A DNA stretch of 64,000 nucleotides from Avichristensenella sp031549905 (GCA_031549905.1 JAVBPC010000020.1:16639-80638), one strand, 5' to 3'. Positions 17,901 to 26,344 are shown, numbered from the stretch's first letter. Notes: a model not told the origin generated them from the letters alone. A program made the numbers and translations.

Positions 17901-18415
17901 ATGCTTCGGGCAATCCGATCGGGCGCACGATTGACCCGCCGGCGACCGACTACAGCGGGCAGGTGACTGCCGGCGCGGACGCGACGGACGCAATCGCTGC
18001 GATCTCCCGGACGGTGGATGCACAGGTGACCGACGCACCCAAGAGCACCGCGACCGACAACCCGCAGCAATCCGCCGCGATCATAACCGAAGCGCCGAAC
18101 GGCGTTGCGACGGGCAATCCGACTGGCATGCCGACGGATAAGCCCACGGGTCTGCCGACAGACAAGCCCACGGATGTGCCGACCGATAAACCGACAGACG
18201 TGCCCACGGATGTCCCGAGCGAAAACCCCACGAAGCAGCCCGAGCCTACGCTGCCGCTGATCGTGCTGGACCCCGACCCGACCGAAACCCCCGCGCAGAC
18301 GGAAGCGCCCGAGGTTGCGGAACAAAAGGACGGCCTTGGCATCGTGTGGATTCTCATGGGTGCGGCTACGGTAGTTCTGGCGTTCGCATTCATTATTTTC
18401 AAACGGAAAAAGTAA
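14993..18415 (+). CDS. large cell-surface protein with nine tandem repeats and C-terminal membrane anchor
   Basis: A 1140-residue protein. The GTG at 14993, six bases after AGGAGGGG, is chosen over the ATG at 14960. It has a signal peptide (hydrophobic residues ~10-25), an N-terminal beta-rich domain to about residue 230, nine repeats of about 73 residues (core pattern YRVYG...G...FYPAD..GN...DP..DF....GF.P..P), a Thr/Pro/Gly-rich region, a Pro-Thr-Asp-Lys stalk ('PTDKPTDVPTDKPTDVPTDV') and a final hydrophobic helix followed by FKRKK. There is no LPXTG motif, so it is anchored in the membrane rather than by sortase. I do not recognise the repeat; role could be adhesion or wall binding. Transcribed alone. 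Confidence 0.85.
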   Translation: MNNAHKKITLSRLALLALLLLLYTVPIGALADGLLPMMPAPPDVPVYWQLASVEREPAANPAGGYQVLYNITGDWPDLSDRLMAESLQDAEEAVQPSLQYTLDKDGTKLSHTYTWTKMPIYMEPGTSYPIDIAGTENAGTATLSSILSVHLQHDRIARISAGGYSDNLTAATITLDPSKTQLYADGSLVISFNLRDVNDMFTAKVTYTYEMIGGDRPYPTPVPGFVAAPIGDAAVPSFYDLVPGRDDLWVITTAPDQYRAFGFMTGVGPMFFPSDAQGNVRMDEPAAVAELDYQNFVEGFVPVEPKELPALYSAVAPGVYGFTDREGNTVTRAYGRVDGGAAAFYPADATGIVADGAQQTDADADFAALVEGFGKAVPDAVPSYYIQNGDVFAVTDLHDNQIHYRVYGRLNGAEPAFYPADAEGNLLENAAATTPDADFDAFLKGFFPVIPAEVPAHYTQIGDAAFTIDDRDDSTLGRVYGRLDGAEPAYYAADPATGAVLDAKPIDPAADYEKYIAGFEPTEGADAPLYYQESGVPSVWMFTDTDGNTQYRIVGSLNRGEEAFYPCDAEGNVARDALPVLPESDLLIMPPPSLVPRTPDAAPSYYQKVEGKEGLYTLLDREGKPLYRVYGAYGRGAPQFYPADADGNAVQDAPAVDPAQDFTDYVQGFDATPAQDAPAIYQVVPEAEGLYSFETREGEPVYRVYGAWDRGEAGFYPADETGAVTEGAQPADPNRDFAEHFAGFDLLAPENVPPYYAPVDPDKQLYALTDPQSGEIIYRVYGAQDRGEPAFYPADESGNIIEGAQPVDPKQDFEERIAGFSPVLPDAVPTHYTIVDPEKSLYAFENKEGEKIYRVFGTLNHGETGFFPADENGNAVDGPVVDPQDDVALLPTPYSVRVSTLTPETGGPDQLGRSYTQMPYAEDPAPTGYSASLGQTGAPSDDPAQIGRAMGPYAEPTPYGASVVQAQATDASGNPIGRTIDPPATDYSGQVTAGADATDAIAAISRTVDAQVTDAPKSTATDNPQQSAAIITEAPNGVATGNPTGMPTDKPTGLPTDKPTDVPTDKPTDVPTDVPSENPTKQPEPTLPLIVLDPDPTETPAQTEAPEVAEQKDGLGIVWILMGAATVVLAFAFIIFKRKK
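15694..17680 (+). repeat. nine tandem ~220-base coding repeats
   Basis: Nine in-frame copies of a unit of about 73 codons inside the surface-protein gene. Copies 6-8 are the most alike ('LYRVYGAYGRGAPQFYPAD', 'VYRVYGAWDRGEAGFYPAD', 'IYRVYGAQDRGEPAFYPAD'); copies 1, 5 and 9 are the most diverged, and copy 9 lacks its last part. Confidence 0.85.
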
Positions 18416-18434
18416 GACGTGGTATAGCGAAACG

Positions 18435-18458
18435 GCCCGGTGCCATATGGCATCGGGC
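18435..18458 (+). terminator. putative terminator after the surface protein gene
   Basis: A 10-bp stem with ATAT loop (GCCCGGTGCC / GGCATCGGGC, one G-T pair) followed by a mixed T tract. It lies 20 bases after the stop and 26 before the AraC start, so partial read-through is possible. Confidence 0.6.
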
Positions 18459-18483
18459 TTGCTTTGATACAGGGGGTTTTTCC

Positions 18484-19266
18484 ATGCAGGATTATCAGTA
18501 CCTGGCACAAGTGAATTTTTTCATCCACCGCGTCTGCACGCCCAAGTGGGTCATTCTGCGCCAGCACATTGACTTTCAGGATTTGACGTATGCGTACGCG
18601 GGCAAGGGCGTGTACCTTGTGGATGGCGTGCCGTACAAGGTGGGCGCGGGGGACTTGATTTCCATTCCCGCCGGGTGCTGGCGCGAGGCGTACACCGACC
18701 CGGACGACCCGCTGCGCCTGTACGCGCTGAATTTCAACCTGTACGATGAGCAGCTGCAAAGAACCCCGCTGGACCTGCCCATCCTGACCCACCCGGGCCA
18801 GGACAAGGAGCTGCTGTACAACCTTTCCATCATGGAGCGCATTTGGGCGCTGAAGGAAACAACGCATCACATCATGGCAAATTCCGTGCTGCTTGCGATC
18901 ATCAGCCATCTGCTCTTGCTGCTTCGCGTGGAAAAGTCAAGCCACGGCGACACGCGCGTGCAGGCCGTGGCTGACCATGTGCTGAAAAACCTGGACCGCC
19001 AGATCACCACGGAAGAGCTTGCGCAGTTGGTGTCTCTGCACCCCGTCTACCTCAACACGCTGGTGCAAAAGCACACGGGGCTGTCGCTGCGCACATTCGT
19101 CAACCACATCAAAGTGAACGTTGCCGAGGACGCCATCGCCCACGAAAACCTGCCCGTGCACGAAGCCGCTGCCCGCTGCGGCTTTTCCAACATGTTTTAC
19201 TTCAGCAAAACATTCAAAAAGCTGAAGGGGTATCCGCCGTCGTTCATACGGAAGATCAGGAACTGA
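18484..19266 (+). CDS. AraC family transcriptional regulator
   Basis: A 260-residue cytosolic regulator: N-terminal cupin-type sensor at about residues 15-90 ('YAYAGKGVYLVDGVPYKVG') and a C-terminal AraC double helix-turn-helix at about 160-260 ('ITTEELAQLVSLHPVYLNTL', 'VHEAAARCGFSNMFYFSKTF'). AGGGGG precedes the ATG at 18484. Such regulators usually sense sugars. No obvious target is next to it, though the surface-protein gene lies upstream on the same strand. Confidence 0.9.
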   Translation: MQDYQYLAQVNFFIHRVCTPKWVILRQHIDFQDLTYAYAGKGVYLVDGVPYKVGAGDLISIPAGCWREAYTDPDDPLRLYALNFNLYDEQLQRTPLDLPILTHPGQDKELLYNLSIMERIWALKETTHHIMANSVLLAIISHLLLLLRVEKSSHGDTRVQAVADHVLKNLDRQITTEELAQLVSLHPVYLNTLVQKHTGLSLRTFVNHIKVNVAEDAIAHENLPVHEAAARCGFSNMFYFSKTFKKLKGYPPSFIRKIRN

Positions 19267-19273
19267 GGGGACG

Positions 19274-19419
19274 CTGGGACTTTGTCCCAGACCCTACTTA
19301 GGGGCCTAAGGCCCCTAAGGACCCCTTCTTCCGCTGCGGCGGGGAGGGGGTTAGTTTATTAAGCAAGCCGACCCGCCGTGAAGCGAAACAGCAGGGATTC
19401 TTAGGGGCTTTAAGCCCTT
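19274..19419. repeat. cluster of short hairpins between the AraC and UvrA-like genes
   Basis: The 330-base gap 19267-19596 has no gene. It holds CTGGGAC/GTCCCAG (19274-19290), a perfect 10-bp CTTAGGGGCC stem (19297-19319), an imperfect ACCCC...GGGGT stem (19321-19351) and AGGGGCT/AGCCCTT (19403-19419). None is followed by a good T run. Confidence 0.5.
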
Positions 19420-19424
19420 GAAGC

Positions 19425-19479
19425 GGTAGGGATTTCTGACGAAATTCCTTTATGGCGCATTATCTTCGAATTTGCGCCG
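19425..19479 (+). repeat. two-hairpin intergenic repeat, copy 1
   Basis: Consists of ATTTC-tgac-GAAAT (19432-19445) and GGCGCA ... TGCGCC (19454-19478) around a TATCTTCGAA loop. A second copy at 28138-28192 shares most positions, and its second stem differs by two compensatory base-pair changes. Confidence 0.7.
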
Positions 19480-19523
19480 CGCGGGGTCCACGGGCAGCGC
19501 CTCTGGCTTCTCTACATTTCTCC

Positions 19524-19552
19524 TTGACAAACCCACAAACTCCCGCTATACT
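19524..19552 (+). promoter_or_regulatory. sigma-A promoter of the UvrA-like gene
   Basis: TTGACA at 19524-19529, 17-base spacer, TATACT at 19547-19552, near consensus. Confidence 0.88.
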
Positions 19553-19558
19553 TCCAAT

Positions 19559-19580
19559 CCTTCGCCATTGTTCGCGAAGG
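19559..19580 (+). promoter_or_regulatory. 5'-end hairpin before the UvrA-like gene
   Basis: CCTTCGC / GCGAAGG, a perfect 7-bp stem with an eight-base loop, starting at the predicted transcript start and ending just before the AAAGGGAGG ribosome binding site. Could be an operator dyad or a 5' mRNA stabiliser. Confidence 0.5.
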
Positions 19581-19596
19581 AAAGGGAGGATTCGGC

Positions 19597-21852
19597 ATGG
19601 GAAACTGGATCGAGATTGTTGGCGCCAGGGAGAACAACCTCAAGAACGTAACCCTCACCATCCCCAAGGGGAAGCTGACGATTTTCACGGGGGTTTCAGG
19701 CTCCGGCAAGTCGTCCGTTGTGTTCGACACGATTGCCCAGGAAGCGGGGCGGCAGCTGAACGAGACGTTCCCAAGCTTCACGCGGCTGTTTATGCCGCGC
19801 TACAGCCAGCCCGACGCCGACACGATTGAAAACCTTTCCGCCGCGATCGTTGTGGACCAGAAGCGGCTTGGCGGGAACGCGCGCTCCACCCTTGGCACCA
19901 TCACCGATACGAATTCCCTGCTGCGGCTACTGTTCTCCCGGTTTGCCGCGCCGCACCTGGGGTACGCGAACAGCTACTCCTTCAATGACCCGGCGGGCAT
20001 GTGCAAAACCTGCGAGGGGATTGGCAAAACGGTTGCGCTGAACCTTAATACGGCGCTGGATATGGACAAGAGCCTGAACGAAGGGGCGATCCTGCTGCCT
20101 GGCTACGGCCCCGGCACCTGGCTGTGGAAGATGACGGCATCGCACGGGTTCTTCGACAACGATAAGAAGCTGCGCGATTTCACGCCGGAAGAGTTTGACA
20201 AGCTGGTGTACGGCAAGGCCGAAAAGGTGATGCTGGACTACATCGGCGGGGAGCTGAACTCCACCTACGAGGGCATCAGCGAGCGGTTTTTGCGGGCCAA
20301 CGTGCGCACCGAGCGCGAAAAATCCGAGAAAAGCCAACAGAAGGTGGACAAATACCTGACCCAGCGGGAATGCCCGGACTGCCACGGCAAGCGGCTGTGC
20401 CCGGAAACGCTGGCATCCACGGTGGCGGGTTATTCCATCGCGGACATGGCAGAGATGCAGATTGACGGGCTGATCCTGGTGCTGCGCACGGTGGATGAGC
20501 CGCGCGCAAAGCCGATTGTGGATAGCATCCTGGTTCGGCTGCAAAGCCTGGCGGACATCGGTTTGTCGTATATGAACCTGGCGCGCGAAACGCCCTCGCT
20601 GTCCGGCGGCGAATCGCAGCGCGTGAAGATGGTCAAGCACCTGGCCTCAAGCCTCACCGGGATGCTGTACATTTTCGATGAACCCAGCATCGGCCTGCAC
20701 GCGCGGGATGTGCACCGCCTGAACGACCTGCTGCGCCGGCTGGTGGACAAGGGCAACACCGTGCTGGTGGTGGAGCACGACCCGGATGTCATCTGCACGG
20801 CCGACCACATCATCGATATGGGACCGCGCGCGGGCGCGGCGGGCGGCGAGGTCGTCTACCAAGGCGACTATGCCGGGCTGCTGCAATCCGATACGCTGAC
20901 AGGGCGCGCGCTGAAAGGCAAGCTGCCCATGAAAACCAACCCGCGAAAGGGTGGCGCTGTCATCGAAAGCAGGAAAAGTTCGCTGCACAACCTGAAAGAT
21001 GTGCGGCTGCGGGTGCCGAGCGGCGTGTTCACGGTGGTGACGGGCGTTGCGGGGTCGGGCAAAAGCACGCTGGTGAACCAGGTGTTTGCGCTGGAACACC
21101 CGGAGGCGATCCGCATTGACCAGGGCGCGGTGGCCGCGAATATTCGGTCCAACCCCGCGACGTTTGCGGGGATCATGGACGCCATCCGCGCCGCTTTCGC
21201 GCAGGCAAACGGGGTAAGCGCGGGGCTGTTTAGCTACAACTCTGAGGGCGCGTGCGAGAACTGCAAGGGCATCGGCACGGTGGAGATCAACCTATCCTAC
21301 ATGGATGTGATCGAATCCACCTGCGAGGTGTGCGGCGGCACGCGCTACAAGGAAAGCGTGCTGAAATATCTGTATAAAGGCAAAAGCATTGTGGATGTAA
21401 TGGGGATGACGGTGGAAGAGGCGATTTCCTTCTTTGATGATAAGGAAATCAGGAAGAAGCTGAAGTCCATTGGCGAGGTTGGCCTTGGGTATATGACGCT
21501 GGGACAGCCGCTGAACACGCTGTCCGGCGGCGAATGCCAAAGGATGAAGCTGGCGCGGGAACTGACGAAGAAGGGGAACCTGTACATCCTGGATGAGCCG
21601 ACCACCGGCCTGCACCTGTCCGACATGGAGAGGATTCTTGCGATCATTGACCGGCTGGTGGATGCCGGCAACACCGTGGTGGTCATTGAGCACAACCTGG
21701 ATATCATCAAGCGCGCGGACTGGGTGATTGACCTGGGGCCGGACGGCGGCAGCGCGGGCGGCGAAATTCTGTACGAGGGAACGCCGGAAGGGCTGATGCG
21801 GTGTGAGCGTTCGGTGACGGGGGTTTACCTGAAAAAAGCGATACAAGAATAA
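19597..21852 (+). CDS. UvrA-like ABC ATPase (drug-resistance/UvrA paralogue type)
   Basis: A 751-residue protein with two ABC ATPase modules of the UvrA class, shorter than repair UvrA (about 940). Walker A motifs are GVSGSGKSS (about residues 32-40) and GVAGSGKST (about 483); ABC signatures are LSGGESQRVKM and LSGGECQRMKL. Zinc-finger cysteine pairs are kept ('CKTCEGIG', 'CPDCHGKRLCPETL', 'CENCKGIG', 'CEVCGG'). It lacks much of the UvrB-binding insertion, so it probably does not load UvrB. Related short UvrA proteins such as DrrC protect against DNA-binding antibiotics; that role here is inference. It is monocistronic with its own strong promoter; the terminator lies inside the convergent yigZ. 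Confidence 0.9.
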   Translation: MGNWIEIVGARENNLKNVTLTIPKGKLTIFTGVSGSGKSSVVFDTIAQEAGRQLNETFPSFTRLFMPRYSQPDADTIENLSAAIVVDQKRLGGNARSTLGTITDTNSLLRLLFSRFAAPHLGYANSYSFNDPAGMCKTCEGIGKTVALNLNTALDMDKSLNEGAILLPGYGPGTWLWKMTASHGFFDNDKKLRDFTPEEFDKLVYGKAEKVMLDYIGGELNSTYEGISERFLRANVRTEREKSEKSQQKVDKYLTQRECPDCHGKRLCPETLASTVAGYSIADMAEMQIDGLILVLRTVDEPRAKPIVDSILVRLQSLADIGLSYMNLARETPSLSGGESQRVKMVKHLASSLTGMLYIFDEPSIGLHARDVHRLNDLLRRLVDKGNTVLVVEHDPDVICTADHIIDMGPRAGAAGGEVVYQGDYAGLLQSDTLTGRALKGKLPMKTNPRKGGAVIESRKSSLHNLKDVRLRVPSGVFTVVTGVAGSGKSTLVNQVFALEHPEAIRIDQGAVAANIRSNPATFAGIMDAIRAAFAQANGVSAGLFSYNSEGACENCKGIGTVEINLSYMDVIESTCEVCGGTRYKESVLKYLYKGKSIVDVMGMTVEEAISFFDDKEIRKKLKSIGEVGLGYMTLGQPLNTLSGGECQRMKLARELTKKGNLYILDEPTTGLHLSDMERILAIIDRLVDAGNTVVVIEHNLDIIKRADWVIDLGPDGGSAGGEILYEGTPEGLMRCERSVTGVYLKKAIQE

Positions 21853-21856
21853 CAAA

Positions 21857-22519
21857 TTACAGGGGAGGGGGCGCATCGCCCTCTCCTTTTTCATCCCAGC
21901 CGATGGGCAGCCTTTCGATGACCAGCAGCTCGGCCTGCCCGTCTGTGACGCGGACAATATCTTTGCACACTTCATCGAAATCGCGTTCGCGTGCAACCAG
22001 CGTGGCCGTCACTGTCGTGCCGAAATCCACCTCTTCGCGCAGCACCGGCGCGGTTTTCAGGTAGAAATCCACGCGGCCCCACAGCGGGTAATCCACCCCG
22101 GCCCAAAAGCGCACGCTATCCTCCATCTGTACCACGCCGCACGCGGAAAGCGCCGCTGCCGCGCCCGCAGTGTACGCGCGCACCAGCCCGGAGGCCCCCA
22201 GCAGCACGCCGCCGAAATAGCGCGTGACCACCACGCAGGCGTTTACCACGCCGCGCGCGCGCAGCACTGACAGGATTGGCTGGCCCGCCGTGCCGCCCGG
22301 TTCGCCGTCATCAGAATAGCGGATGATGCCCGCATTCCTTCCGATAACATAAGCAAAGCAGTGATGGTTAGCGTCCTTATACTTCTGCTTTATCTGCTGC
22401 AAAAAGGAAAGCGCGGCGGCTTCGTCGGCCGCCGGGCTTCCCTCACCGATGAACTCGGATTTTTTGATGATGATCTTTTCAGCGCCTGCCTGGCGCAGGG
22501 TTTTGTAGCCGCCTTCCAT
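21857..22519 (-). CDS. yigZ: YigZ/IMPACT family protein
   Basis: A 220-residue cytosolic protein with the UPF0029/IMPACT N-terminal domain ('KKSEFIGEGSPAADEAAALSF', 'ANHHCFAYVIG', 'YSDDGEPGGTAGQPIL', 'VVVTRYFGGVLLGASGLVRAY') and a DUF1949 C-terminal domain. Its role in bacteria is not settled; the eukaryotic relative regulates the Gcn2 amino-acid response. Its ATG overlaps the tyrS stop in TAATG, so it belongs to the tyrosine T-box operon, an interesting association with amino acid starvation. Confidence 0.95.
   Translation of the reverse strand: MEGGYKTLRQAGAEKIIIKKSEFIGEGSPAADEAAALSFLQQIKQKYKDANHHCFAYVIGRNAGIIRYSDDGEPGGTAGQPILSVLRARGVVNACVVVTRYFGGVLLGASGLVRAYTAGAAAALSACGVVQMEDSVRFWAGVDYPLWGRVDFYLKTAPVLREEVDFGTTVTATLVARERDFDEVCKDIVRVTDGQAELLVIERLPIGWDEKGEGDAPPPL
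21864..21891 (+). terminator. terminator of the UvrA-like gene
   Basis: A 10-bp stem (21864-21873 with 21877-21886, one G-T pair) and TTTTT, overlapping the last codons of the convergent yigZ gene. Confidence 0.8.
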
Positions 22520-23739
22520 TAGCCCAGCAGCAGCCTGTGGTAGCTTTTCTTGCCCACGCGCAGCATCAGGCCGTCTTCAGGGATCATATCGGGGGTGATG
22601 CGGGCGTCAACATCGGTAATTTTATCGTCGCCGATACTAACCCCGCCCTGCTCGATCAGCTTCCGTGCCGCGCCGCGCGACTTGGCCAGGTTCACTTGCG
22701 CCAGCAGCGTGGTGACGCGTCCGTCCTCGTTCAGCGCTTCCGCCGTCACGGTTGTTGTCGGCACGGAACCGGCCAGCGCGCCGCCGCTGAACAGCGCTTC
22801 CGCGGCCTGCTTGGCCTTGTCGGCCTCTTCATCGCCGTGGATAAGCCTCGTGACCTCGTATGCCAGCACGCGCTTGGCCTCGTTGATTTCGCTGCCTTCC
22901 AGGGCAGCCAGCCGCCGCACCTCATCCATCGGCAGGAAGGTCAGCAGCGCCAGGCAGTTGCTAACATCCGCGTCATCCACGTTGCGGAAGTACTGGTAGA
23001 ACTCGTACGGCGTGGTCTTTTCCGGGTTCAGCCACAGTGCGCCCTTGACGGTTTTGCCCATCTTGACGCCGTCTGAGGTCAGCAGCAGCTTGGTGGTGCA
23101 CGCGAATGCCTTCTCGCGCTCCTTGCGGCGCACCAGGTCCGCGCCCGCCAGGATGTTGCTCCACTGGTCATCCCCGCCCATTTCCAGGCGGCAGCCGTAG
23201 CGGCGGAACAGCTCAAGGAAATCGTACGCCTGCATCAGCATGTAGTTGAACTCCAGGAATGTCAGGCCCTTTTCCATGCGCTGCTTGTAGCATTCGGCGG
23301 TCAGCATCTGGTTTACGGAAAAATGCGTGCCGATTTCGCGCAGGAATTCCACATAATTCAGTTGCAGCAGCCAGTCTGCGTTGTTGACGATAAACGCCTT
23401 ACCCTCGCCGAACTCCAGGAAGCGGGACATCTGCTGTTTGATGCCGTCGACGTTGCGCTGAATATCTTCCGGCGTCAGCACCTTGCGCAGGTCCGCCTTG
23501 CCGGATGGGTCGCCAACCATGCCGGTGCCGCCGCCCATCAGCGCGATAGGCCTGTGCCCCGCGCGCTGCATGTGCGCCATCGCCATCACCTGAATGTAGT
23601 GGCCGATGTGCATGCTGTCGGCGGTGGGGTCAAAGCCGATGTAGAAGATGGTCGGCTCTTTCAGCTGTTCGTACAGTTCTTCTTCGAAGGTGATCTGCGC
23701 CAGAAATCCGCGCTCCTTGAGCGTATCTAAAACGTGCAT
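22519..23739 (-). CDS. tyrS: tyrosyl-tRNA synthetase
   Basis: A 406-residue class Ic synthetase that charges tRNA-Tyr. The Rossmann domain carries the HIGH-type motif HIGHY ('SMHIGHYIQVMAM') and the KMSKS-type motif KMGKT; 'YDFLELFRRYGCRLEMGGDDQWSNI' is the tyrosine-binding region. The C-terminal S4 domain is at about 345-405 ('LAKSRGAARKLIEQGGVSIG'). The gene lies three bases after the aminotransferase stop and overlaps yigZ by one base. It is controlled by the T-box leader upstream of the aminotransferase gene. Confidence 0.97.
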   Translation of the reverse strand: MHVLDTLKERGFLAQITFEEELYEQLKEPTIFYIGFDPTADSMHIGHYIQVMAMAHMQRAGHRPIALMGGGTGMVGDPSGKADLRKVLTPEDIQRNVDGIKQQMSRFLEFGEGKAFIVNNADWLLQLNYVEFLREIGTHFSVNQMLTAECYKQRMEKGLTFLEFNYMLMQAYDFLELFRRYGCRLEMGGDDQWSNILAGADLVRRKEREKAFACTTKLLLTSDGVKMGKTVKGALWLNPEKTTPYEFYQYFRNVDDADVSNCLALLTFLPMDEVRRLAALEGSEINEAKRVLAYEVTRLIHGDEEADKAKQAAEALFSGGALAGSVPTTTVTAEALNEDGRVTTLLAQVNLAKSRGAARKLIEQGGVSIGDDKITDVDARITPDMIPEDGLMLRVGKKSYHRLLLG

Positions 23740-23742
23740 TGG

Positions 23743-24930
<1,188 letters not shown>

Positions 24931-24971
24931 GGGGTGCCTCCTTTTTCGTGAAAGCGCAGTGGCTTTGAATG

Positions 24972-25220
24972 AAAAAAACGCCTTCCATCGCTAGAAGGCG
25001 TCTTGAAACGCGATACCACTTCCGTTCGGCGAACAACACGCAGTATATTCGCCCTCTGGTCGCGCTGTATCCGGCGCACCGGCAACCGCTACTTGCCCCA
25101 TAGGGGCAGCGTTCACGGCTATGCTCCAGGGTGTATTCAGCGCCTGTGTGCCGATCCCTCGCACCAACCGGGATCTCTCTGACGCATAGGAAGGCGCTTA
25201 CTCTTCCCCATCATCGCGTT
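24972..25220 (-). promoter_or_regulatory. T-box riboswitch, tyrosine specifier, with terminator
   Basis: Minus-strand leader. Stem I base is CTATGC (25189-25184) with GCATAG (25124-25119). The specifier-loop strand reads GAA-UAC-A, with UAC (Tyr) at 25135-25133 after the conserved GAA. The T-box AGUGGUAUCGCG lies at 25020-25009; its UGGU would pair with ACCA preceded by discriminator A, as in tRNA-Tyr. The terminator is ACGCCTTC (25001-24994) with GAAGGCGT (24985-24978) and seven T. Uncharged tRNA-Tyr should let transcription pass into the aminotransferase-tyrS-yigZ operon. Confidence 0.92.
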
Positions 25221-25226
25221 TTTCGT

Positions 25227-25255
25227 AGTATAATGGGAATGGGGCGTGTTGTCAA
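25227..25255 (-). promoter_or_regulatory. sigma-A promoter of the T-box operon
   Basis: Minus strand: TTGACA at 25255-25250, 17-base spacer, TATACT at 25232-25227. Confidence 0.88.
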
Positions 25256-25290
25256 GCGGAAAGCGCAAAATGAAATCGCGCGGCCTCTGC

Positions 25291-25319
25291 TTTTCTTACG
25301 GTAGGCTTCATGGTATACT
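25291..25319 (+). promoter_or_regulatory. extended -10 promoter of the AlkZ-like gene
   Basis: TGGTATACT with TATACT at 25314-25319 and a weak TTTTCT 17 bases upstream. It overlaps an in-frame ATG at 25310, which therefore is not the start. Confidence 0.6.
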
Positions 25320-25348
25320 CTACGCAAAACAGCGCAAAGAGGTCGCAT

Positions 25349-26344
25349 ATGTCTGAAATGAACCTGACGGAGCATATCGTTCGCAAGCGCATGCACGGGC
25401 TGTACCTGTCGCGAAAATGCGAGGATCTCGCCACGCTCTCGCATGAGCTGCTCGGCCTGCACAGCTGGTTCTACCGCAATGTGCCGTTTTCGGCGCTCAT
25501 TCGCGGTGCGGACATCATGGGCTGGAAAACGGGGCTGACCAAAACGTGGCTCTACCGCGGCACCCTGCACGGCGTGGTGTATGAAGATTTGCCGCAGCTG
25601 CTTGCGCTGCACACGGATGAAACCTACCTGGACGGCTATTTCGGCAAGGAAACCGTGGAAGAATTTGCGGATGAGGTGCTTCGGTACATGGAAGACGGCG
25701 TGTTTTCGCGCGCCGAATTCCGCCGCATTTTTGCGGCACAGTATGACCCTAAACTGCTTGAAGCGATGTTTTCCCCGTGGGGCGGCATTTTCGTGCGCCT
25801 GGCCAGGCGCGGGCCGGTGGCCGTCCGCGAGATGCCCAGCCGTGACTTTGACCTGATTTCCGCCGAGCCGACGCAGACCCAGGAAGAGGTGCTGCCCGAA
25901 CTGCTCCGCAGGTTTTTTGCCGCGTACGGCCCGGCGACGCTTGCGGACGCGGCGTGGTTCTTCGGCTTCTGGAAAGAGGAAGCGAACAAACTGCGCAAGC
26001 TGCCGCTGGATGACCTTGACAGCTTTGAGCTGAACGGCAGCAGGTATTACGACGCTGGCGACCATGACACCGCCGATATTCCGGAGCTTACGCTGCTTTC
26101 CGGTTTTGACCCGCTGATCGTGTCCTATTCTGACCGCAGCGCGGTGCTGCCGGCGGAATACAAGAGCCGGGTGATCCTGAAATCCGGCATCTGCAACCCG
26201 ACGATCGCGGTAAACGGGCGCGTCGCAGGGATATGGAACATCAAAAACGAGAAGTCGATTGTGGAGTTTTTCGCACAGCAGCCCAAGCGGATTGAGACTG
26301 CCGCGCTGGACATGGTGGAAGCCATCCGCTGGCGGGTGCGGTAG
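25349..26344 (+). CDS. winged-helix DNA-binding protein, AlkZ/YcaQ (HTH_42) family
   Basis: A 331-residue protein of the HTH_42 family that includes the DNA glycosylases AlkZ and YcaQ, which unhook interstrand crosslinks or bulky adducts. Recognised from the repeated winged-helix layout, 'TLHGVVYEDLPQLLAL', 'GPATLADAAWFFGF', 'LLSGFDPLIVSYSDR' and the C-terminal 'VNGRVAGIWNIK'. The catalytic Q-x-Q of active members (in a 'GLQAQ' setting) reads G-L-H38-S39-W40 here, so glycosylase activity is doubtful or altered. AGAGG lies before the ATG at 25349. A weak hairpin with six T follows at about 26348-26387. Confidence 0.8.
   Translation: MSEMNLTEHIVRKRMHGLYLSRKCEDLATLSHELLGLHSWFYRNVPFSALIRGADIMGWKTGLTKTWLYRGTLHGVVYEDLPQLLALHTDETYLDGYFGKETVEEFADEVLRYMEDGVFSRAEFRRIFAAQYDPKLLEAMFSPWGGIFVRLARRGPVAVREMPSRDFDLISAEPTQTQEEVLPELLRRFFAAYGPATLADAAWFFGFWKEEANKLRKLPLDDLDSFELNGSRYYDAGDHDTADIPELTLLSGFDPLIVSYSDRSAVLPAEYKSRVILKSGICNPTIAVNGRVAGIWNIKNEKSIVEFFAQQPKRIETAALDMVEAIRWRVR

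Noticed and set aside
18120..18240. Short near-identical repeats that at first look like a CRISPR or microsatellite
   Set aside because: They encode the Pro-Thr-Asp-Lys stalk in frame; there are no spacers and no cas genes.
15092..18508. An open frame of 1138 codons opposite the repeat surface protein
   Set aside because: It has no ribosome binding site, is rich in Arg/His/Gly as expected for the antisense of GC-rich codons, and the sense frame has a signal peptide, regular repeats and an anchor.
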